DNA from: Erysipelotrichaceae bacterium UBA6182
Lineage (GTDB): Bacteria > Bacillota_I > Bacilli_A > Erysipelotrichales > Erysipelotrichaceae
Length of the DNA stretch: 20,825 bases
Reading direction: 5' to 3'
Assembly: GCA_002422065.1 (NCBI GenBank)
Contig: DITO01000260.1
Coordinates: forward strand, 1 to 20,825
The translations under genes and the position numbers were made by a program. This document shows, in pieces, positions 1 to 7,028 of this stretch; position 1 is the first letter of the stretch, and each line of letters opens with the position of its first letter. The notes beneath the pieces are model-generated. The model was not told the DNA's origin and did not search any database. It saw only the letters and a list, made by a program, of their open reading frames with translations.

Positions 1-26
1 GTGATTAAGTCTTTTTTGGTTTTCAT
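1..26 (-). CDS. Start of a minus-strand phage gene, cut by the window edge
   Basis: Only the first eight codons are visible (MKTKKDLI), so no function can be given. The ATG overlaps the TGA stop of the gene upstream of it on the minus strand (the ATGA at 26-23), the usual sign of translational coupling. The two genes therefore probably form the start of one leftward operon driven from the divergent region at 203-528. Confidence 0.6.
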
Positions 27-202
27 GCTTGCACTTCCTTTGTGTAACCGTCAAACCATTTGACGCCGTCTTTTCTTGTGCCTGATGTTTTAGGGTCATT
101 GCAATGCTTTTGTGCTTCCTGGAGTGTCAACCCCTTTTTAATAACTCGTGGCTTCATACCTAGCACATCATAGAAACGCTTGATCATATACTTTTCATTC
201 AT
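23..202 (-). CDS. Small conserved phage protein, 59 residues, function unknown
   Basis: The reading frame runs from ATG at 202-200 to TGA at 25-23. It has an AGGAAG Shine-Dalgarno eight bases before the start (216-211). The protein contains LTLQEAQKHCNDPKTS near its middle and GVKWFDGYTKE near its end. I recognise this as the pattern of a short uncharacterised protein common in phages of many hosts, with a LTLEEAxxHCxDPETSS motif followed by a WFDGY-type end. Its function is not known to me. It is highly charged, with no membrane segment or signal peptide. It overlaps the next minus-strand gene by ATGA. The family usually lies among early or replication genes, so this strand probably leads into the early region, opposite to the late genes. 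Confidence 0.8.
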   Translation of the reverse strand: MNEKYMIKRFYDVLGMKPRVIKKGLTLQEAQKHCNDPKTSGTRKDGVKWFDGYTKEVQA

Positions 203-261
203 TGTCTTTGCTTCCTTTCATTGCTTTTATGGGTTAAGCATAACCATGTATTTACAATACT

Positions 262-270
262 ATTATATCA
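262..270 (-). promoter_or_regulatory. Extended -10 promoter for the leftward genes
   Basis: Read on the minus strand, 270-262 is TGATATAAT, a perfect TGN-TATAAT extended -10 element. No good -35 box sits 17-18 bases upstream (GTTTAT or TGTTTA), which extended -10 promoters tolerate. Transcription would start near 255 and give a leader of about 50 bases before the ATG at 202. Confidence 0.5.
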
Positions 271-304
271 AATATCATGTATATATAAACATTATGTTAT
301 GCTA

Positions 305-324
305 TCACATAATTTCACATAATT
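305..324. repeat. Perfect tandem 10-bp repeat, possible operator
   Basis: TCACATAATT occurs twice head to tail (305-314 and 315-324). The spacing is close to one helical turn, so two protein subunits could bind the same DNA face. It lies about 35-55 bp upstream of the minus-strand extended -10, a position suited to an activator, and between the two divergent promoters. A regulatory role is inferred. Confidence 0.45.
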
Positions 325-388
325 ACATGAACCCCTTGACAATTCGATGTGATTGTGATTTTTCACTTGATGCCGTTAAGTGCTAGCA

Positions 389-435
389 TACCCCCCATAG
401 GGTAAAACGGTATAGGGTAAGGCGAGGGGGTAGGG
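389..435. repeat. G-rich direct repeats inside a 7-bp inverted repeat
   Basis: ATAGGGTAA occurs at 397-405 and again at 412-420, 15 bp apart, and a third partial copy TAGGGAAT begins at 431. TACCCCC (389-395) can pair with GGGGGTA (426-432), enclosing the two full repeats. Four G runs of three or more (400, 415, 426, 433) could in principle form a quadruplex, although two loops are long. It lies just upstream of the plus-strand promoter and near the terminase genes, so it could be an operator or part of the packaging site. Confidence 0.4.
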
Positions 436-476
436 AATAAACACTCACACAACGCACACACACAGAGGTAGGTTTG

Positions 477-506
477 TTGAAAAGGGGGTGATAAAGTTGG
501 TATAAT
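477..506 (+). promoter_or_regulatory. Sigma70-like promoter for the rightward genes
   Basis: TTGAAA (477-482), an 18-base spacer and a perfect TATAAT (501-506). Transcription would start near 513, almost on the ribosome site at 514-521, leaving a very short leader before the GTG at 529. The -35 box matches consensus at four of six positions. Confidence 0.55.
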
Positions 507-528
507 GGTGTAAAGAGGTGGTGTAGGT

Positions 529-777
529 GTGGGAAGTCTGATGAAAGTGAAGAAGAAAGAGTATAAGAAGTGCTGTGAATGTGGACATGAAGGATTTGTG
601 TATGAAGGAGTAGGAGTGATAGGTGGGTATGTGTTTCATGGATGGAGATGTGGAAGATGTGGAGAGGGATTGGCGGTAGATGAGAAAATGATGTTGGGAA
701 GTGAAGAACTTTATAGTGGAAGCCGAGTAAGTGGAGTCCAAGATAGTGAAAAGCGACTATTATTGGGTAATATGTAA
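529..777 (+). CDS. Small zinc-ribbon protein, 82 residues, function unknown
   Basis: The likely start is GTG at 529, with AGAGGTGG seven bases upstream; ATG at 541 is possible but has a weaker ribosome site. Two CxxC pairs, C15/C18 (preceded by another Cys at 16) and C41/C44, are separated by a Gly/Val-rich stretch. This is the layout of a zinc ribbon that binds DNA, RNA or protein. The N-terminus is Lys-rich and the last 30 residues show no motif. The gene follows a promoter and precedes the terminase genes, a place where small regulators or packaging accessories occur. The coding strand is strikingly rich in G and poor in C compared with its neighbours, which suggests recent acquisition or a biased origin. 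I do not recognise a family. Confidence 0.6.
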   Translation: MGSLMKVKKKEYKKCCECGHEGFVYEGVGVIGGYVFHGWRCGRCGEGLAVDEKMMLGSEELYSGSRVSGVQDSEKRLLLGNM

Positions 778-792
778 TAATTTTTTATAATT

Positions 793-822
793 TTGCGTTA
801 TAACGGTTGCAATATATATAAT
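793..822 (+). promoter_or_regulatory. Possible promoter with a palindrome in its spacer
   Basis: TTGCGT (793-798), an 18-base spacer and TATAAT (817-822) lie in the 80-base gap before the small terminase gene. A perfect 10-bp palindrome, CGTTATAACG (796-805), covers the end of the -35 box and could be a repressor site. AT-rich DNA produces such matches by chance, so this is tentative. Confidence 0.35.
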
Positions 823-857
823 TTAGTGATATTTTTAGATTAAAGATAGGTGATAAT

Positions 858-1568
858 GTGCAAAAAGCAAGAGAAGTAGAGAAGTTACAAAATGTAAATA
901 CACAAACCTATATAGATTCAATGCGAGAAAATAGCGTTGAACTTTTTGAAAACGAATATGCACTACTTGGAGAGGACATAGGGTTGCCACCTGCGTTTAT
1001 GCAGTTGGACATGAATTTACAGCAAATGTTGTTGTTGTATATTGATGACGAGTACATCGAACCAAATTCTATGAAACCGACTAAGGATAGTGCATTTATT
1101 TCTTTCTTAGCGACATATCCAAATCAAGAAGTGGTTAAAAAGATATTTAAAATGATTGAGGTTGCAGTAGGTACGGATCAAAATGGTGAAGCAATCGTCA
1201 AAGAATTGAAGGTCATTAACGATGAAGAAATGCCATTGTATTTGAAGTTAAAGGCTATGGCAAGTGGCACATGGAAAAGATACAACCTTAAAGAGTTAGT
1301 TAAGTCCATGAGAGAGATTGTGTCAAACGATGGGTTTAAAGATGAAGAACTTATTGAAAGACAGATAGTCGATGACGCATTGTCAAAAGATAAGAGTAAT
1401 TATACTGCACGAATGAGAGCGTTGGCAGTTAAAGTTAAAGGTATGGAAAAAACAAATGCACTTCAACAAATTAACGTATATGTTGAGGGTGGCGGTAAGC
1501 AGTTAAATAAAACAATCATAGAAAGTAGCGGAAATGATAATTACGAACTTGGAATAGAGGACGAGTAA
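858..1568 (+). CDS. Putative terminase small subunit, 236 residues
   Basis: This is called mainly from position: it lies one base upstream of the large terminase gene, where phages usually encode the DNA-recognition subunit. The start is GTG at 858, with AGGTG five bases before it; the overlapping ATG at 856 is in another frame and soon meets TAG. The protein is acidic and predicted largely helical, with a hydrophobic helix around residues 53-62 (LQQMLLLYID) and a basic stretch near 184-195 (ARMRALAVKVKG). I see no clear helix-turn-helix signature by eye. It stops with TAA and the next ATG begins at 1570, so translation is probably coupled. The length fits small terminases, which run from about 100 to 240 residues. 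It could instead be another packaging accessory. Confidence 0.55.
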   Translation: MQKAREVEKLQNVNTQTYIDSMRENSVELFENEYALLGEDIGLPPAFMQLDMNLQQMLLLYIDDEYIEPNSMKPTKDSAFISFLATYPNQEVVKKIFKMIEVAVGTDQNGEAIVKELKVINDEEMPLYLKLKAMASGTWKRYNLKELVKSMREIVSNDGFKDEELIERQIVDDALSKDKSNYTARMRALAVKVKGMEKTNALQQINVYVEGGGKQLNKTIIESSGNDNYELGIEDE

Positions 1569-1569
1569 T

Positions 1570-3654
1570 ATGCGACAAGAAAAAGCAATAGACCTACTAA
1601 GAACGAGTGAAGATTATCAACCGATAGACATAGAGAAGTTAAGTCAAGACATTAAGTTGATGTACGATCATGCAAGTGGTAAGTACAAAAACATCATTGA
1701 GAATATCTTCAATGATAAAGTCTTAGAATATAGTACGGCAGATAGACCGTTGCCACCGTATGTAGATGGATTCTTAGATAAACCATTCTTGCAAGGTGGT
1801 GTGCCTACACAACCTAAGTCGTTGGCAGTGTTTAATACAATCTTAAGTGGTAATTTTTCGACAGTAGAAGTTGAAGGTGGCGTTCGTGGAAGTAAAGACG
1901 TAGTTGCTTTGCTAGCATGGAGTAGATATTTACAAGTTTGCCCAGACCAAATGCACTTAGCACTTGGAACATCACTAGAGCATGTGTTAAAGACAGTGTT
2001 AATGTCAGACAAGTTTGGATTATTCTTCACAATTCCACATGGTATATTTGTTCGTGAAAGTATAAGTGGAGCTCAACGTGGTGCATATAAGTTTATTGAT
2101 AACTACGGTAGAGAGAAGCAAATCTTGTTTTATGGAAACGATAAAGAGAACGATGGCGACAAGTATCAAGGGTTTACATTAGGATCAGTGTATGTAAATG
2201 AAACCTTAAACCAACATTTGCGTGGTTTGATACAAGCCGAGAACCGTATGGCTTCGGTTAAACAACCATTGATGGTAATGACGCAGAACCCTAAGGGAAA
2301 AGCACACCCATTCTATCAAGAGTTTGAAGCGGGCAAGTTAAAGAGTTTAAGAGAAGTTGAACAATTAGAATTTATCAGAGATACATATAAAGAATCGTTT
2401 GAAGAATTAGAAGCGAAGATTAAGCAAGACCGAGATAACGTCAAGAAAGAAATGAAGAAGAAGTTTTTCTCTGAAAAAGGTGTTCCTAGTTATAAGTATC
2501 TTACGACTAGAGAACAGATTTACTTAAATGAGAAGTTGCTAGAGGTTAATTTCAATTTTGACAAGATTATCAGAAACATACCAGTTCAGAAGTTTTATCC
2601 ACATCTAAGCGAGCATGAGTATTTATACAACAAGAGTATGAAAAAGGTGGTTAATTACTTCAGAGGTGGCGATAACCCTAACGGTATTTATAATTTTTAT
2701 GACTTTGCATACTTTCACTTTACAGTAGATGACAATATGTCGATGAGTGAAATGCAACGTTCAGATTTTAAGAATAAACGTGCTAAGGGAACAAGCGTTT
2801 ACGACCAGGAAGTGCTAGGTATCAGACGTTCGACAGACAGTGCAGTGTTTGGTATGTTTGACGAAGATAACATATTTGATGGTGACATAGAAGATTATGA
2901 TACAACGCATACATCAAGAGTGATTTCGGTTGATAAAGGACTGAACCATAACAACGGTATTATCGATGGTGAAGTTAATTTCAACGATGGCAGTTTCGAC
3001 CAATTACAAGAGAGTTTGCTAGATGTTAAAGCGGAAGATGTAAAAGATGAAGGATTAGAAACGATATACTTAGACATTATGCGACTGATAAGAAGTCGAA
3101 GTAATCGTAAAATGCCAGATTACATTCTAGTTGATCCGAGTGCGATTGAGTTAAAGACCTACTTGCGACAACGAGGGTTGCCTGTAAGGGATAGTGTCAA
3201 CGCGGTATGGTCAATTAAGGGTGAGAAGGAAGAATCACACAAATTACAAGACAAAGATTTGATAGGTATTCCATTTTTACAAACAGCTATTGCGAAGCAG
3301 AAGTATAGAGTGCATAGAAGTTGCCATTACACAATAGAGCAAATAGGTTCTTATGAAGCACCTTTTGACCCAAAGAGTGGTAAAGCAAAAGTAAAGAAAG
3401 TAAATGATGAATTGCCAGATTGCGTACGATATGTATTTAATACACTCATACGAATGGCGATGTGGGAAGGAGAAAGCAGTAATGGCGAAGATGACGAAAG
3501 CCGAGTATCTAGAAATGAAGCAACGCAAAATAGCGGACGGGACTTGGCACGAGAAGTCGTCAAAATCCTCAACGGAGAAGATGACACCTATGGTTATGAA
3601 CCAAGTGAGTTTACAGGATTTTGGGGATCAGACGGGTCAGACTATTGGAAGTAA
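1570..3654 (+). CDS. terL: Terminase large subunit (packaging ATPase and nuclease), 694 residues
   Basis: This is the motor that pumps DNA through the portal into the procapsid and cuts the concatemer. The ATPase half holds a Walker A-like loop GGVRGSKD (103-110), a Walker B-like strand SVYVNE (206-211) and the coupling motif TQNP (238-241). The C-terminal half fits the RNase H-like nuclease, with candidate metal-binding Asp at 455 (SVDKG), 522 (LVDPSA) and 617 (ELPDCVRY). The Walker A is degenerate: Ser replaces the last Gly and Asp replaces Ser/Thr after the Lys; Walker B has Asn before the Glu. At 694 residues it is longer than the common 450-600. The extra length lies partly in a charged middle section (about 255-330) and partly in an acidic C-terminal tail (about 633-694). 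That tail is encoded in the DNA shared with the portal gene. Confidence 0.93.
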   Translation: MRQEKAIDLLRTSEDYQPIDIEKLSQDIKLMYDHASGKYKNIIENIFNDKVLEYSTADRPLPPYVDGFLDKPFLQGGVPTQPKSLAVFNTILSGNFSTVEVEGGVRGSKDVVALLAWSRYLQVCPDQMHLALGTSLEHVLKTVLMSDKFGLFFTIPHGIFVRESISGAQRGAYKFIDNYGREKQILFYGNDKENDGDKYQGFTLGSVYVNETLNQHLRGLIQAENRMASVKQPLMVMTQNPKGKAHPFYQEFEAGKLKSLREVEQLEFIRDTYKESFEELEAKIKQDRDNVKKEMKKKFFSEKGVPSYKYLTTREQIYLNEKLLEVNFNFDKIIRNIPVQKFYPHLSEHEYLYNKSMKKVVNYFRGGDNPNGIYNFYDFAYFHFTVDDNMSMSEMQRSDFKNKRAKGTSVYDQEVLGIRRSTDSAVFGMFDEDNIFDGDIEDYDTTHTSRVISVDKGLNHNNGIIDGEVNFNDGSFDQLQESLLDVKAEDVKDEGLETIYLDIMRLIRSRSNRKMPDYILVDPSAIELKTYLRQRGLPVRDSVNAVWSIKGEKEESHKLQDKDLIGIPFLQTAIAKQKYRVHRSCHYTIEQIGSYEAPFDPKSGKAKVKKVNDELPDCVRYVFNTLIRMAMWEGESSNGEDDESRVSRNEATQNSGRDLAREVVKILNGEDDTYGYEPSEFTGFWGSDGSDYWK
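3467..3484 (+). promoter_or_regulatory. Ribosome site that fixes the portal start inside terL
   Basis: AAGGAG at 3467-3472 stands nine bases before the ATG at 3482. The next in-frame ATG with any purine-rich leader is at 3581 (GGAG only three bases away), and the farther upstream ATG at 3404 has no ribosome site. This is why the portal is placed at 3482, giving a 173-nt overlap with terL. Confidence 0.65.
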
Positions 3655-5326
3655 TGAATATGTGCCTAGAAGAACGCTAGATGATGGATTAGTAGGCTAT
3701 ATGGCAGTTCAAGAACTAAAAGAAGTAAACCAAAACAATCCAAAGCAGTTTTTTGATAACAATATGGTGGTTCAGCAAAGCATTAACATGGTGACAAGTC
3801 CACAACCTATTAGTGGAAGTACAAGAGCAATCACATGGAACGCACCAGCACTTGATAGAATATGGCGTAGAAGTCCTTATGTGACAAGAGCAGTTGATTG
3901 GCTATCAAGTAAGTTGTTTATCAAAGGCATAGACATCAATACACACGATGAAGCAGTGTTGTCTAAGGAGTTAGACATCGTGCAACAAGAGATAAAAAAC
4001 TTATATCCATCGCTTCAGAAGATGGCAGAGAATGGTTATGTGTATGGCGGTGGTGCGTTATTAAAGATTATAAGAAATAAGAAGTCAAAACAAGACCTTG
4101 AGAAGCCGTTAAATATAAAAGATATAAAGAAAGGCGACTTTGAAGGACTTAGATACCTAGCAAGATGGTATCAAATCGAACCAGCACTAGACTATAAGAT
4201 GATACAGTTAGAGGACATTGGAGAAGAAACGGGTATTACGGACGCTAACTTGATAGGAACACCAATGTATTATAGGGTGAATCTAAGTGGTGGGCTTGTA
4301 GGTTATAGTGGTAGAAACGACCAAGACATTAAAGGATCAGAGTATAAACCACAAGGTGATAGACTTCTAGTCCATAAGAGTTGGTTATATATCTTCAATC
4401 CCTACTCACTATCTCACATTGAAACACAAATTGAGAGATATTGGAGTTCGAGTATCATTGAAAAAGCAAGTGTTGACATGGAACGACATGAAATTATATG
4501 GAGTGCGACTGCTAAGAGTGCGGTTAAGAACAACATTGGTATCGTAAACATTCATGGTTATGACAGTACAATACTCAATGAACACTCTAAAAAGGTCATG
4601 AATGACAAGATTGAAACCATGAAGTACACCACAAATCATGGATTGCTAGTGTTTGGTGAAAAAGACAAGTTTGCGTTTGCACAATCAAGTTTAGTAGGCA
4701 ACGAAAAGGCTATTGAGCAGAGTAAGAAGCAGATTGCAACAGCATTTGGTGTACCAGTGAACGTCTTATTTGGTGAAAACGAGCCATTTGATGAAGAAAC
4801 ATACATGCAAAGTCTATTTGGAGTAGAAAATACTCAAGAAAAGATAGTCAGACCTATATTCATCGACTTAATCAAGATAGTTTACAAGAGTCAATTTGGT
4901 AAAATGATTAAATCTTTCTACTTTGACTTCAAGCCAATCATCACATTATCACAAAAGAGTAAAGCGGAAGTCATGAATATCATGATTGAAGTACTTACTA
5001 AGGCTCATGAAGCAGGGTTCATCTCAACGATTGACGGCATTAACATGTTAAATGACTTAGGAAACAACCCAAGCAATATCTTCCATCAATTAAGCGAAGA
5101 TTACATCGACATGATTAAGAAGGGTGCAGAAGATGGCACACCAATTACAGCAAATTGGTTCAAGATTGAGTTGGCTAAGGCATTAAATCAGTTTCAAAAC
5201 AAAGGTTTATCGGGTGTAGAAAGTCCTGAAAGTTCGACTGGTAGAGTAAACAAGGGTGGAGATCCTACTAAGTCAACAAAAGTTCTTCCTAGACACTCTC
5301 TAAATAAACAAAAGGGTAAGGAGTAG
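3482..5326 (+). CDS. Portal protein, DUF1073 (Acb1-like N-terminal/phage portal) type, 614 residues
   Basis: Twelve copies of the portal form the ring at one capsid vertex through which DNA passes and to which the terminase and tail dock. From about residue 126 (RIWRRSPYVTRAVDW) the protein shows the alternating helical and strand pattern of DUF1073-type portals. Other matching segments are the Gly-rich NGYVYGGGALL, the WYQIEPALDY segment and the conserved late stretch GVPVNVLFGENEPFDEETY near 423-441. A helical C-terminal part follows, then a Ser/Thr/Lys-rich tail. The family is recognised from sequence style and gene order, not from a search. The length is typical. The first 58 codons overlap the end of terL in the +1 frame relative to it; the N-terminal region is hydrophilic and probably flexible. 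The gene ends with TAG nine bases before the protease gene. Confidence 0.85.
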   Translation: MAKMTKAEYLEMKQRKIADGTWHEKSSKSSTEKMTPMVMNQVSLQDFGDQTGQTIGSNEYVPRRTLDDGLVGYMAVQELKEVNQNNPKQFFDNNMVVQQSINMVTSPQPISGSTRAITWNAPALDRIWRRSPYVTRAVDWLSSKLFIKGIDINTHDEAVLSKELDIVQQEIKNLYPSLQKMAENGYVYGGGALLKIIRNKKSKQDLEKPLNIKDIKKGDFEGLRYLARWYQIEPALDYKMIQLEDIGEETGITDANLIGTPMYYRVNLSGGLVGYSGRNDQDIKGSEYKPQGDRLLVHKSWLYIFNPYSLSHIETQIERYWSSSIIEKASVDMERHEIIWSATAKSAVKNNIGIVNIHGYDSTILNEHSKKVMNDKIETMKYTTNHGLLVFGEKDKFAFAQSSLVGNEKAIEQSKKQIATAFGVPVNVLFGENEPFDEETYMQSLFGVENTQEKIVRPIFIDLIKIVYKSQFGKMIKSFYFDFKPIITLSQKSKAEVMNIMIEVLTKAHEAGFISTIDGINMLNDLGNNPSNIFHQLSEDYIDMIKKGAEDGTPITANWFKIELAKALNQFQNKGLSGVESPESSTGRVNKGGDPTKSTKVLPRHSLNKQKGKE

Positions 5327-5334
5327 GTGGTTAA

Positions 5335-6447
5335 ATGAACGCAGAAAACCTATTAGGATTTAAGGACGGTCGTGGCATATTCAGTTTCGAGATTAAGATT
5401 TCGGAGAACCGCAGACAGGACGCTGAAACGGGGTATTTATATTGCTATGACGCAGTATTTGGACACACAGGTGTTCAAGAGTATTACGCTCATGAGTTAA
5501 AGTTAGAAAACAAGATGGCGAATGAAATCGTAAAAGTTCACCGTTTTGCAGAGGACGTCTTTAGCGACAGTGCTATGGCGAGTATTAGAGGAAAATCAGT
5601 GACTAAGTTTCACCCAACGGTTGCTGTGACAAAGGACAACTTCAAAGATTTAGAAGTTGGTACGATTTTAGATGTACGAAAAGATGGCGATAACGTTGTG
5701 GGCGATATAGTCATCAAAGACGCAGACGCTATAATGGATATTTTGGAAGGTAGAACGTCTAGTTTATCGTTAGGTTATCGAGCAAAGCTCATACCAATCA
5801 ATGACAATGAGTTTAAACAGACTGAACTTTACATCAACCACTTAGCACTTGTGACTAAAGGTAGAGCAGTCAACGCAAGAATAGTTGACTCTGACCCACA
5901 AATTAAAAAGAAGGGAAACAAAAAGATGGGATTATTTGATTTCTTAAAAGGAAAGAAACTTCGATTAAATGAAGATGAAACCTTAACAATCCTAGATTCA
6001 GATGACAAGGAAGTTGAAACGGTTAAAGCCGAAAATGAAGATGTCAAAGAAGAAAAGGAAAAGGTTGAAGATACTTCACACGAAGAAGTTGCAAAAGAAA
6101 CAGCGGTACAAGATACCGAAGAAAATAAAGAAAAAGAGAAAGAGGAGAATGACGAAATGAATGCTGAACAAATCCAAGCATTAAAAGATGAATTAAGAGC
6201 AGAAATCAAAGCAGAATTTGAAGCACAGTTGCAAGACAAAGTTGTCGTTAAAGACAGCATTGAAGTGAAGGTTATTGAAACACAAGATACCACTCCACAA
6301 GCACAAGTTCTTAAATTAGACTTTGACAAAGATGAAAAACTCCGCAAGGTATTCTGGGACAAATACACAAACCCAATGGCACACGGTGGAGATTTCAAGG
6401 CGTTAAACGCATTTAGAAAAAAGGCTAACGACACGTTAGTACAGTAA
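5335..6447 (+). CDS. Prohead protease (DUF2213-like) fused to a capsid scaffold, 370 residues
   Basis: Residues 1-185 fit the DUF2213 prohead serine protease, which trims scaffold and portal or capsid proteins during maturation. KFHP (91-94, His93) is the likely catalytic histidine, and LSLGY (144-148) the serine strand of the RxxxLSxGY type. VGTILDV and INHLALVTKGRAVNARI (about 167-183) also fit the fold. Residues from about 198 form a second module: a short MGLFDFLKGKK start, then a very acidic Glu/Lys-rich, coiled-coil-prone stretch (220-310) and a compact helical end (about 330-370), as expected of a scaffold. Two internal ATGs with good ribosome sites, at 5926 and 6157, may produce the scaffold separately, as lambda C/Nu3 does. 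The gene lies between the portal and the cement/capsid genes, the usual place. Confidence 0.85.
   Translation: MNAENLLGFKDGRGIFSFEIKISENRRQDAETGYLYCYDAVFGHTGVQEYYAHELKLENKMANEIVKVHRFAEDVFSDSAMASIRGKSVTKFHPTVAVTKDNFKDLEVGTILDVRKDGDNVVGDIVIKDADAIMDILEGRTSSLSLGYRAKLIPINDNEFKQTELYINHLALVTKGRAVNARIVDSDPQIKKKGNKKMGLFDFLKGKKLRLNEDETLTILDSDDKEVETVKAENEDVKEEKEKVEDTSHEEVAKETAVQDTEENKEKEKEENDEMNAEQIQALKDELRAEIKAEFEAQLQDKVVVKDSIEVKVIETQDTTPQAQVLKLDFDKDEKLRKVFWDKYTNPMAHGGDFKALNAFRKKANDTLVQ
5911..5928 (+). promoter_or_regulatory. Internal ribosome site and ATG, possible separate scaffold start
   Basis: AAGGGA (5911-5916) precedes ATG at 5926 by nine bases, in frame with the protease gene. Translation from here would give a 173-residue protein beginning MGLFDFLKGKK, exactly at the visible boundary between protease and scaffold modules. 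Confidence 0.5.
6141..6159 (+). promoter_or_regulatory. Second internal ribosome site and ATG in the scaffold
   Basis: AGAGGAG (6141-6147) precedes an in-frame ATG at 6157 by nine bases. It would give a 96-residue product starting MNAEQIQALKDELRAE, the helical C-terminal scaffold region. The Glu/Lys-rich coding sequence makes purine-rich ribosome-like sites by chance, so this is weaker than the site at 5911. Confidence 0.35.
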
Positions 6448-6464
6448 AGAGGAGAAAATAAAAA

Positions 6465-7010
6465 ATGGCTACAAGATTATATCAGTATGGCAAATTGCCA
6501 ACAGTAATTAAGCAAAACACATGGTTTCCTGGTATGTTCGCTACTGCATGGGGTGTAAACGTCAATGCAACAGGTGTACTAGGAGCAGACATCGCTATTG
6601 AATATGGCGAATTAGTTAAAATCGCTGAATTAGGTGCAGACGCTTCTGCTAACTTCTCCGTAACGAGAGTTGCAGCTGACACTACTAAGTTCGGTGTTAT
6701 CTTGAGAACTACCGATGGACAAATCAACATGGAAGCAACGGCTATTGAAAGACCAAGAACCAACACTCCAATGTCAGTTTATCCATTATCGGCTTCCAAC
6801 TACTTTAGAGTAGCAGTTCCCATTATTGCTTCACAAGTAGTAACAATCGGTGCAGTTCCATCTGCTTGTATCGTAAGTGGTAGTGAAGGTGCAGTCCAAG
6901 TAGGTACTGGTAACGGTGGTATCGCATTAACAGGTTGGGTATTTGCAAGCAAGCCTTTCAAGCCAACAGGTAGCAATTCAGAAGTAGTTCTGATTGAAAA
7001 GACAGTTTAG
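6465..7010 (+). CDS. Probable capsid cement or decoration protein, 181 residues
   Basis: The gene lies directly before the major capsid gene and follows AGAGGAGA at its start. The protein is neutral, Gly/Ala/Thr/Val-rich and predicted almost all beta. It has the pattern of phage structural cement proteins (P22 gp24-like cement family): an N-terminal Tyr-Gln-rich arm, a middle IEYGELVKI...DTTKFGVILRTTDG, and a later VAVPIIASQVVTIGAVPSACIV, followed by Gly-rich loops. Such proteins bind the outside of the mature head at local symmetry axes and stabilise it. No catalytic motif is visible. The codon choice (GGTGCAGAC, AACACATGG) resembles that of the capsid gene, as expected for a highly expressed protein. 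The family name is by likeness and position only. Confidence 0.7.
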   Translation: MATRLYQYGKLPTVIKQNTWFPGMFATAWGVNVNATGVLGADIAIEYGELVKIAELGADASANFSVTRVAADTTKFGVILRTTDGQINMEATAIERPRTNTPMSVYPLSASNYFRVAVPIIASQVVTIGAVPSACIVSGSEGAVQVGTGNGGIALTGWVFASKPFKPTGSNSEVVLIEKTV

Positions 7011-7028
7011 TAGAGGAGAACGAAGAAA

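Larger units (their letters stand above)
203..528. other. Divergent control region between leftward genes and rightward late genes
   Basis: No convincing gene lies here; the short frames are AT-rich and lack ribosome sites. The stretch holds an extended -10 promoter for the minus strand (262-270), a tandem 10-bp repeat (305-324), G-rich direct repeats and a 7-bp inverted repeat (389-435), a C-rich, T-poor tract (440-465) and a sigma70-like promoter for the plus strand (477-506). Because it sits just before the packaging genes, the cos or pac recognition site could also lie here, but nothing in the sequence proves it. Confidence 0.65.

Noticed and set aside
180..386. Plus-strand 68-residue frame in the divergent region
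   Set aside because: It is the reading of an AT-rich control region (Tyr, Ile, His), overlaps the promoter and the start of the minus-strand gene, and has no ribosome site.
445..741. Minus-strand 98-residue frame opposite the zinc-ribbon gene
   Set aside because: It is Ser/Thr/His-rich, the mirror of the G-rich strand, with no ribosome site; the plus-strand frame has CxxC pairs and a promoter.
5829..6434. Minus-strand 201-residue frame opposite the scaffold
   Set aside because: Its Ser/Phe-rich sequence is the complement of Glu/Lys-rich scaffold codons; it has no start signal and lies against a convincing gene.
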